Below are positions 16,556-22,173 of a DNA stretch of 22,173 nt, piece after piece. Source of the DNA: Pseudomonadota bacterium (GTDB lineage Bacteria; Pseudomonadota; Gammaproteobacteria; Steroidobacterales; Steroidobacteraceae); NCBI GenBank assembly GCA_018241455.1, contig JAFEDW010000006.1:1-22173 (forward strand), read 5' to 3'. Each line of letters opens with the position of its first letter. Positions within the stretch are counted from its first letter, which is position 1. The position numbers and the translations under genes are program-made. A model generated the notes under the pieces. The model was not told the origin of the DNA. It saw nothing but the letters and a program-made list of their open reading frames with translations, and searched no databases.

Positions 16556-17794
16556 GTGCGCGTGCTGTTCGTCTCCGACGTCTATTTCCCCCGCGTCAAC
16601 GGCGTCTCCACTTCGATCGCCACGTTTCGCGCCGACCTCGCCACCGCTGGCGTGGAGACCGTGCTGGTGGCGCCGCAATACGCCGGTGCCGCCGCAAGCG
16701 TCGACGACGAGCGCGTGATCCGCGTGCCTTCAAGCCCGGTGCCGCGCGATCCGGAGGATCGGCGCATGCGCTGGGGCGAACTGCGCCGCACGCTGCAGGA
16801 GCTGCGCGCGCGCGATTTCGACCTGGTGCACGTGCACACGCCGTTCCTCGCGCACTACGCCGGCGTGCGCTTCGCGCGCGCGGCGCGGCTGCCGGTGGTC
16901 GAGACCTATCACACCTTCTTCGAGGAATACCTGCACCACTACGTGCCCTTGCTGCCGCGCGCGCTCGGGCGGCGGCTGGCGCGCGCGGTGACGCGCTCGC
17001 AGTGTTCGCAGGTGGACGCGGTCATCGCGCCCTCGCAGCCGATGCTCGACATGCTGCGCTCCAGCGGCATCGAGCGGCCGATCCAGGTCATCCCCACCGG
17101 CATGCCGGCCGACCGCTACGTGCGCGGCGACGGCGCGCGCTTCCGCCGCGAACACAATCTGCCGCCTGACCGGCCTCTGCTGCTGTACGTCGGACGCGTG
17201 GCGCATGAGAAGAACATCGGGTTCCTGGTCGAGAGTTTCTTGGCCGTGCGGCGCAGCCGCCCGGATGCGCTGCTGGTGATCGCCGGCGAAGGTCCGGCGC
17301 GCGCATCGCTCGCCGCGCAGGTCGCGCGGTTCGGCCTGACGCGCGAAGTCGTGTTCGTCGGCTATCTCGATCGCGAGCGCTCGCTGGCCGACTGCTACGC
17401 CGCGGCGAACGTGTTCGTGTTCGCATCGCGTACCGAGACGCAGGGACTCGTGCTGCTGGAAGCCATGGCGCAGGCCTGCCCGATCGTGTCGACCGCGCAC
17501 CTGGGCACGGCCTCGATCCTGCAGCCCGGCTGCGGCGCGCGCGTCGCGCCGGATGAGCCGGCGGCGTTTGCGCAAGCGGTGCTCGGCCTGCTCGATGATC
17601 CGGAGCGCGCGGCGCGCTGTGGCGCGCAGGGCCAGGAGTATGCGCGCGGCTGGGCCTCGACGTTGATGGCGAGGCGCATGCACGAGTTCTACGCGGACGT
17701 GTGCGCCCGCGCTAAGATTGCCTCGCGGCCCGCCAGCGCGGCCGGGCCGAGGGAATCGAATAATGAGCGCCAAGCGTTGCTTGATAGTCGATGA
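16556..17794 (+). CDS. GT4-family glycosyltransferase
   Basis: This is a 412-residue GT-B fold glycosyltransferase. The N-terminal domain opens with MRVLFVSDVYFPRVNGVSTS, the acceptor-side glycine loop, and has DLVHVHTPFLAHYAGV and VETYHTFFEEYLHHYVP, typical of lipid-acceptor GT4 enzymes (diacylglycerol or phosphatidylinositol glycosyltransferases). The C-terminal domain has LLYVGRVAHEKN and the E-x7-E nucleotide-sugar motif at Glu294 and Glu302. A GTG start at 16556 is preferred because GAGGG (16543-16547) lies 8 nt upstream, overlapping the PAP2 stop. The last 30 or so residues are Ser/Ala/Arg-rich beyond the fold and overlap the next gene by 32 bp. With PAP2 it suggests glycolipid synthesis; the sugar and acceptor are unknown. 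Confidence 0.92.
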   Translation: MRVLFVSDVYFPRVNGVSTSIATFRADLATAGVETVLVAPQYAGAAASVDDERVIRVPSSPVPRDPEDRRMRWGELRRTLQELRARDFDLVHVHTPFLAHYAGVRFARAARLPVVETYHTFFEEYLHHYVPLLPRALGRRLARAVTRSQCSQVDAVIAPSQPMLDMLRSSGIERPIQVIPTGMPADRYVRGDGARFRREHNLPPDRPLLLYVGRVAHEKNIGFLVESFLAVRRSRPDALLVIAGEGPARASLAAQVARFGLTREVVFVGYLDRERSLADCYAAANVFVFASRTETQGLVLLEAMAQACPIVSTAHLGTASILQPGCGARVAPDEPAAFAQAVLGLLDDPERAARCGAQGQEYARGWASTLMARRMHEFYADVCARAKIASRPASAAGPRESNNERQALLDSR

Positions 17795-19244
17795 TTCGCG
17801 ATCCGCACGCATATTCCTGACCCGCATCCTGCAGCGCTACGACCTGCAGGTCGACGGCGCCGCTTCGGCCGAAGAAGCGCTGCAGTACCTCCGCGCCGAA
17901 CACCCGGACGTGATCTTCATGGATCACCTGATGCCGGGCATGGATGGCTTCCAGGCGCTGAGCGCGATCAAGAGCGACCCGCGCACCGCGGCGATTCCCG
18001 TCATGATGTACACCTCGCAGGAAGGCGAGCTGTACGTCGACCAGGCGCGCGCGCTCGGCGCCGTCGGCGTGCTGCCGAAGCAGACCTTGCCGGACGATGT
18101 CAACCGCGCGCTGCAGCAGTTGCGGTTGCTCGGCGAGGTGCAGCCGCCGCAGCTGGTGCGCGCTGCGCTGACGCCGGCGGCAGGCGCGGGCGCGCCGCCC
18201 ACGCCGGCAGGCGTCACCGCCACGCCGACCAGCGTCGCACCGGCGGGTGCCGCGCCGTCGGGCGCAACGCCGGCGGCCGATGCGCCACCGAACCTGTTGT
18301 CGCCGGAATTGCGTGCGCAGCTGGATGCGTTGCTGCGCGATCATGGCGTCGAGTTGCGCCGCTTCGTGGCGGCATCGCTCGCGCAGCACACCGTGCAGAT
18401 CATCAGCGAAGTGCGCGCGTTGATCGATGGCACGGCGCCCGACGCCGTTGCAGCGCCGGCCGCTGCGCCGGCGACCGAGGCGTCGCCCACTGCCGCGCCG
18501 GCCACGGCAATGCCGGTCGCGCCGGAAGTCGCGCAGCCGGTGGCGCCGCGGGGCCGACCGCGCGGCGGCGCTGCTGCCTTGTGGCTCGGCGCGGTGGCCG
18601 CGCTGGTGGCCATGGCCGCGGGCCTGTTCTGGTTCCAGGCCGAGCGACAACGCGCGCAAGCTGCGGCCCGCCCGCCGACCACTCGGGCGCCGGTGCCGGT
18701 TGCACCGGCCGCTGCCGTCGCCGCGGCGCCGGCGGTGCCGGCCGCATCGACTTCAGCCGACGCTGCCACTCCGTCGGTTACTGCGCCCGCACCGATCGAG
18801 CTGGTCGAGTCCGTGCCGTTTGGCGAGCCGCCGCTCGCCGGCGCACGCATTGCCTCGCTCCGCAAGCTGTTCGAGCAGCTGGCCGCGGCCGGATTCCACG
18901 GCGCGGTCGAGATCAGCAGTTATCCGGGGCGTTTCTGCATGCAGCAAAGCGGCGCGGCTCCGCAACTGCCTGCCGCCGATGTCGCGTATTCCAAATGCGC
19001 CACGGTCGGCAATCCGGTCAACTACGCGGATGCGCACACGCTGCAGTCAGCGGAGTTCGCCACGCTGCTGGCGGCACAGGCTGGTCGCGGGCGTGGCACG
19101 CTCGACGTGCAACTGGTCGTCGGCTCGGCCGCGGACGTGGCGACGCCGTATCCGGCGATCACCGCGCCGCTGACGGCCGGGGAATGGAATCGCGCCGCGG
19201 CGGCCAACAATCGCATCGAAGTGCACACGCGGCCGCTGCCTTGA
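17763..19244 (+). CDS. Receiver-domain protein with transmembrane segment and probable periplasmic C-terminal domain
   Basis: This 493-residue protein starts with a complete CheY-like receiver (1-125): acidic pair Asp10/Asp11, phosphoacceptor Asp54 in FMDHLMPGMDG, Thr84 and Lys106. Then come an Ala/Pro linker, a helical stretch (179-222, LSPELRAQLDALLRDHGVEL...), and a second Ala/Pro linker. A single transmembrane helix (about 270-292, AALWLGAVAALVAMAAGLFW) follows, then a third Pro/Ala linker, and a C-terminal domain of about 140 residues (350-493). With the receiver in the cytoplasm, the C-terminal domain should be periplasmic; Cys392 and Cys412 there could form a disulfide. I do not recognise that domain. 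There is no DNA-binding or enzymatic output. ATG 17763 has GAGGGA 8 nt upstream. No histidine kinase is next to it. Confidence 0.9.
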   Translation: MSAKRCLIVDDSRSARIFLTRILQRYDLQVDGAASAEEALQYLRAEHPDVIFMDHLMPGMDGFQALSAIKSDPRTAAIPVMMYTSQEGELYVDQARALGAVGVLPKQTLPDDVNRALQQLRLLGEVQPPQLVRAALTPAAGAGAPPTPAGVTATPTSVAPAGAAPSGATPAADAPPNLLSPELRAQLDALLRDHGVELRRFVAASLAQHTVQIISEVRALIDGTAPDAVAAPAAAPATEASPTAAPATAMPVAPEVAQPVAPRGRPRGGAAALWLGAVAALVAMAAGLFWFQAERQRAQAAARPPTTRAPVPVAPAAAVAAAPAVPAASTSADAATPSVTAPAPIELVESVPFGEPPLAGARIASLRKLFEQLAAAGFHGAVEISSYPGRFCMQQSGAAPQLPAADVAYSKCATVGNPVNYADAHTLQSAEFATLLAAQAGRGRGTLDVQLVVGSAADVATPYPAITAPLTAGEWNRAAAANNRIEVHTRPLP

Positions 19245-20248
19245 CGCAGGCACCCGCCGCCCAGGTCGCGCAGCAACGGGCCACGGACTTCGATCCGCCG
19301 TTCTGGCTGCGCGGTGCGCACCTGCAATCCGTGCTGCCGAGCCTGCCGCCGCGCCGCAACTGGACCCACTGGCAGGCGCGCACGTTGCGCGCAGCGGCGC
19401 AACCCTGGCTGCTCGACTGCGGCAACGGCGTGCGCCTGCAGGCCTGGCGCACCGACCACCACGAATCGCGCGACCGCACCGCCGTGTTGCTGCACGGCTG
19501 GGAAGGCAATGCCGATTCCTGCTACGTGCTGTCGCTGGCCGCGCTGCTGCAAGCGCAGGGCTTTTCACTGGTGCGGTTGAACCTGCGCGATCACGGGCGC
19601 ACGCAGCCGCTCAACCGCGGGCTGTTTCATTCCTGCCGCCTCGATGATGTCACCGGCGCACTGCGCGCGATCGCGGCGCGTTGCGGGGCGGAGCCGTTGT
19701 ACCTGGCCGGGTTCTCGCTCGGCGGCAATTTCCTGCTGCGCGCCTGTGCCGAGCCGGCGCTGCCGCGCAGCGTGGCGGGCGTGGTGGCGATCTCGCCGGT
19801 GCTCGACCCGGAACACACGCTGCGCGCGCTCGAGCAGGGTTGGCCCGTGTACCACAGCTACTTCGTGCAGCGCTGGTCGCGCTCGCTGCGCTACAAGCAG
19901 CAATGCTGGCCGCAGGTCTACGATTTCGCCGAACTGCTGCGCACGCGGAGCCTGCGCATCATGACCGACGTGCTGGTGCGCGAGCGCACCGCCTTCGCCG
20001 ACAGCGCCGCCTACCTCGACGGCTACGCGATCACCGGCGCGCGGTTGCTGACATTGTCGGTGCCGGCGCGCATCCTGGCCGCGGATGACGATCCGATCAT
20101 CCCGGCCGCCGATCTCGACCGGCTTGCGCCGACGCCGCTGCTGCGCATCACGCGCACCGCACGCGGCGGACACTGCGGTTTCCTGCCGGGCCCGTTGGCA
20201 CGCAGCTATGCGGACCAGTTCACGCTGCGCCAGTTCGATTCGTTCTGA
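19241..20248 (+). CDS. YheT-like alpha/beta hydrolase
   Basis: This 335-residue alpha/beta hydrolase belongs to the YheT/ABHD1-3 group. The N-terminal FWLRGAHLQSVLPSLPPRR is the hallmark of the group. The oxyanion strand has VLLHGWEGNADS (82-93), and the nucleophile elbow GFSLGGN puts Ser159 at its centre. The acid lies in ADDDPIIP (Asp282-284) and the catalytic histidine in GGHCGF (His311). NLRDHG at 114-119 is also typical. ABHD relatives act on lipids or acyl esters; YheT itself has no firm substrate. The start is a TTG at 19241 overlapping the receiver gene stop (TTGA), the only start that keeps the conserved N-terminus. The 3' end overlaps the convergent kinase gene by 29 bp. Confidence 0.88.
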   Translation: MTQAPAAQVAQQRATDFDPPFWLRGAHLQSVLPSLPPRRNWTHWQARTLRAAAQPWLLDCGNGVRLQAWRTDHHESRDRTAVLLHGWEGNADSCYVLSLAALLQAQGFSLVRLNLRDHGRTQPLNRGLFHSCRLDDVTGALRAIAARCGAEPLYLAGFSLGGNFLLRACAEPALPRSVAGVVAISPVLDPEHTLRALEQGWPVYHSYFVQRWSRSLRYKQQCWPQVYDFAELLRTRSLRIMTDVLVRERTAFADSAAYLDGYAITGARLLTLSVPARILAADDDPIIPAADLDRLAPTPLLRITRTARGGHCGFLPGPLARSYADQFTLRQFDSF

Positions 20249-21713
20249 GCGCGGCATCGACGCTGTCGAGGAACAGCCGGTAGCGCGCCTTGAGCGCCGC
20301 ATCGGACTGCGGTTGCCAGCTGCGCGTCGGTGGGTTGCCCCACTGCGCCGTCAATGCGGGCGCGGCCAACCGGGCCACGCCGCGGGCGCTGGCCTCGGTC
20401 GACGTGACCTGCACCGGCACCTCCAGCAGCGAGGCGAGCCGCTGGCACAGCCAGTGCGAACGGCTCATGCCGCCGGCCAGCAGCACGCGGCGCGGTGAGC
20501 CGGACTGCTGCACCAGCAACGCCGCGTTGGCGGCGATCATGAACGCGATGCTCTCGACCACCGCGGCAAATCGCGGCAACCGCTCGCGCGGTTCGTTGCC
20601 CCCGATGAACCGCGATTCGAGCGTCGGTTGCCACCACGGCGATCCCAATCCGCCGACGCCGTTGACGAACACGGGCAGCGGATGGCGCGCGTCCAGTGAT
20701 TCGAGCGCCGCCCACAGCGGTTGCTCTTCGCACTGCTCCTGTGCGCAGAACCCGCTGACCGCGGCGCCGGCGCCATTGACCGTGCCTTCGAGTGAATAGA
20801 GCGCGCCGTCGCCGTCGCGGTACAGCACGCTGCCAAGGAGCGGTGCCGGCGTGGCGGGGCGCACCAGCAGTGGACGCTGGATGAATGCGCCGGTGCCGAG
20901 ATTGACATACACCGTCGTCGGGTCCGCCGGCCCTTCGGCATAGGGCACCGCCGACTGATCGCCGGTGACCGCGCCCAGCGGCACTTCCATGTCGCGCAGC
21001 CGCAGCGTGCCCCAGTCGCCACGCGTGTGGGCGTGCGCGGGCAACCAGGCGCGCTCGATCGCAAACAACCCGAGCAATTCATCCGACCAGTCGAGTTGCC
21101 GCGAATCGAACAGCAACGTGCGTCCGGCGTTCGCGGCATCGACGCGCGCTGCGCGCGCATCGCGGGCCGCGCCTGCTTCGCCCCCGGCGGACGCATTGAG
21201 ATGCATCGCCAGGTAAGTTGCCAACGGCGCGGCCAGCAACTCGCCCGCGGCGGCCGCGCGCGCCACTTCGGGAAGGTGGTCGAGGCACCAGCGCAGCTTG
21301 CTGGCGCCGTAGTGCGCGGACAGCGGGAGTCCGGTGAGTTCGCGGATGCGCGCCGCCTGCGGCGCCAATTTCTGCAGCCAGCCGGCATTGCGGTGATCCT
21401 GCCACGATAGCGCAGGCGTCAGCGCGTGACCGTCGGCGCGCGCGCAGCAGACGATCGTCGAGCGCTGTACGGCCAGTCCGGCCGCGCACAGCCGCAGTCC
21501 GGGTGTCGCCGCGCGTGCCCGCATGATCGCGGCGTGCGCGGCCGAGCGGAGCGACTGCACCAGTTCGTCGGCGTCCTGCTCGACCTCGGCGGTGCCGCGG
21601 CGCACGGTCGCCACCGCCACCGACTCGGCGGCGAGCAGTGTTCCCGATTCGTCGAACAGGCAGGCGCGGCTGGCGTGGCTGCCCTGGTCCAGGGCCAGCA
21701 CGCAGCGGCTCAT
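20220..21713 (-). CDS. FGGY-family carbohydrate kinase, GlpK-like with altered glycerol site
   Basis: This 497-residue sugar/polyol kinase has the FGGY fold. The N-terminal ATP loop is DQGSHASRACLFD (residues 9-21), GDQSA (251-255) holds the catalytic Asp252, NLGTGAF (271-277) follows, and FVNGVGGLGSPWW (349-361) and LLAGGMSRS (411-419) complete the ATP site. Length and order match glycerol kinase, and the upstream neighbour is a GlpD-like dehydrogenase (ATGA overlap). Compared with E. coli GlpK from memory, the glycerol-binding Arg83-Glu84 pair is Arg84-Ser85, and Tyr135 corresponds to His134; Asp245 and Gln246 are kept. It may phosphorylate glycerol less well or another polyol. I therefore leave the symbol blank. 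Confidence 0.85.
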   Translation of the reverse strand: MSRCVLALDQGSHASRACLFDESGTLLAAESVAVATVRRGTAEVEQDADELVQSLRSAAHAAIMRARAATPGLRLCAAGLAVQRSTIVCCARADGHALTPALSWQDHRNAGWLQKLAPQAARIRELTGLPLSAHYGASKLRWCLDHLPEVARAAAAGELLAAPLATYLAMHLNASAGGEAGAARDARAARVDAANAGRTLLFDSRQLDWSDELLGLFAIERAWLPAHAHTRGDWGTLRLRDMEVPLGAVTGDQSAVPYAEGPADPTTVYVNLGTGAFIQRPLLVRPATPAPLLGSVLYRDGDGALYSLEGTVNGAGAAVSGFCAQEQCEEQPLWAALESLDARHPLPVFVNGVGGLGSPWWQPTLESRFIGGNEPRERLPRFAAVVESIAFMIAANAALLVQQSGSPRRVLLAGGMSRSHWLCQRLASLLEVPVQVTSTEASARGVARLAAPALTAQWGNPPTRSWQPQSDAALKARYRLFLDSVDAALRTNRTGAA

Positions 21714-22173
21714 GCCGGATGGAGCTCGAGTTGGTCGGTGCGCGCGCGCGCGCTGCGCGTCGGCAACGACGGCGCGATCTGCGCCAGCGCGCGCGCCGAC
21801 ACCGCGCGCCACGTCGTGAGCTTGCCGCCATAGATCGACAGCAACCGCGGCCGCGTGTCGCGATCGGGGACCAGCATCGTTTCGCGCGAGCGATGGAAGG
21901 CGTGGCCGCCGCCGGCGGGCAACACGCGCAGGCCCGCGAATTCGCCGCGCAGCGTGCACGCATCGGCGGCGCGAAAGCGCGGAAAGTAGTGACGCAGCAC
22001 GCCGAGCAGGTAATGCACCTCGTGCGGCCCTGGTGCCACGGCGGCCGGGTCGCCGTGGAAGCGCACTTCGGTCGTGCCCACCATCAGCTGGCCGCGGAAC
22101 GGCATGACGAAGATCGCGCGGCCGTCGCGCGGGCTCTCGAGGTAGTAGACGCCGCGTTGTGGCGGTCCGTCGA
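21710..22173 (-). CDS. glpD: Glycerol-3-phosphate dehydrogenase, FAD-dependent (GlpD family), C-terminal part
   Basis: The gene enters from the right edge, so about 154 C-terminal residues are visible and the start is missing. Family features are YYLESPRDGRAIFVMPFRGQ, LMVGTTEV, a YLLGVLRHYFPRF stretch, and the strongly conserved SIYGGKLTTWRAVSARAL near the FAD site. GlpD oxidises sn-glycerol 3-phosphate to dihydroxyacetone phosphate at the inner membrane and passes electrons to quinone. The protein ends about 30 residues after the GGKLTT motif, shorter than E. coli GlpD, which has an extra C-terminal helical domain. Its TGA overlaps the ATG of the FGGY kinase, so the two are likely translationally coupled in a glycerol-type pathway. 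Confidence 0.88.
   Translation of the reverse strand, partial: DGPPQRGVYYLESPRDGRAIFVMPFRGQLMVGTTEVRFHGDPAAVAPGPHEVHYLLGVLRHYFPRFRAADACTLRGEFAGLRVLPAGGGHAFHRSRETMLVPDRDTRPRLLSIYGGKLTTWRAVSARALAQIAPSLPTRSARARTDQLELHPA

Noticed and set aside
18160..18790. Ala/Pro-rich stretches of the receiver protein as a repeat array
   Set aside because: The DNA shows no regular repeat unit; this is low-complexity linker sequence.
20220..21713. Naming the FGGY kinase glpK outright
   Set aside because: Two of the residues that contact glycerol in E. coli GlpK appear replaced, so the substrate is uncertain despite the GlpD neighbour.

Overview
The window is very GC-rich and tightly packed with protein genes: 20 genes in about 22 kb, of which 18 are complete and one is cut at each end. 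I see no RNA genes, insertion sequences, CRISPR arrays or phage genes. The mix of families (TamA/TamB, YadG/YadH, Ogt, NudC, YheT-like hydrolase, an FlhC-like protein) points to a gammaproteobacterial chromosome. The base composition and the unusual CheD-like and FlhC-like proteins make me favour the Xanthomonadales or a relative, but that placement is inference. No gene-free stretch reaches 300 bases; the longest gap is about 138 bp (11149-11286).

Left part (1-3108). A TauE/SafE-type membrane protein (C-terminal part only) is followed by the DNA repair methyltransferase Ogt. A CheD-like protein that lacks the catalytic cysteine converges on ogt. Divergent from it runs a three-gene unit joined by ATGA overlaps: a GFA/CENP-V zinc protein, a GNAT acetyltransferase and a TMEM175-type channel.

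Minus-strand block (10428 down to 3105). An FlhC-like transcription regulator without a visible FlhD comes first, then NudC (NADH/RNA-cap pyrophosphatase), TamA and TamB. The last two form the translocation and assembly module that links the inner and outer membranes.

Middle (10546-13994). Divergent from the FlhC-like gene is a 200-residue protein I do not recognise. The two share a 117-bp intergenic region with a conspicuous AT-rich inverted repeat. Next come a CsgG/HfaB-like secreted protein with a C-terminal SH3-like domain and, 1 nt after its stop, the YadG/YadH ABC exporter. This looks like one operon.

Right part (13991-22173). A large DUF4153-like membrane protein lies on the minus strand. 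Divergent from it is a four-gene plus-strand operon: PAP2 phosphatase, GT4 glycosyltransferase, a receiver-domain protein with a transmembrane segment and a probable periplasmic C-terminal domain, and a YheT-like hydrolase. The hydrolase overlaps tail-to-tail with an FGGY kinase (GlpK-like, with altered glycerol-contact residues). That kinase is translationally coupled to a GlpD-like glycerol-3-phosphate dehydrogenase, which runs off the right edge.

Most notable for follow-up are the receiver-TM-periplasmic protein in an envelope-lipid operon, the lone FlhC-like regulator with its divergent unknown partner, the CheD-like protein whose catalytic triad positions are Ser-Ser-His, and the CsgG/HfaB-SH3 protein tied to YadGH.
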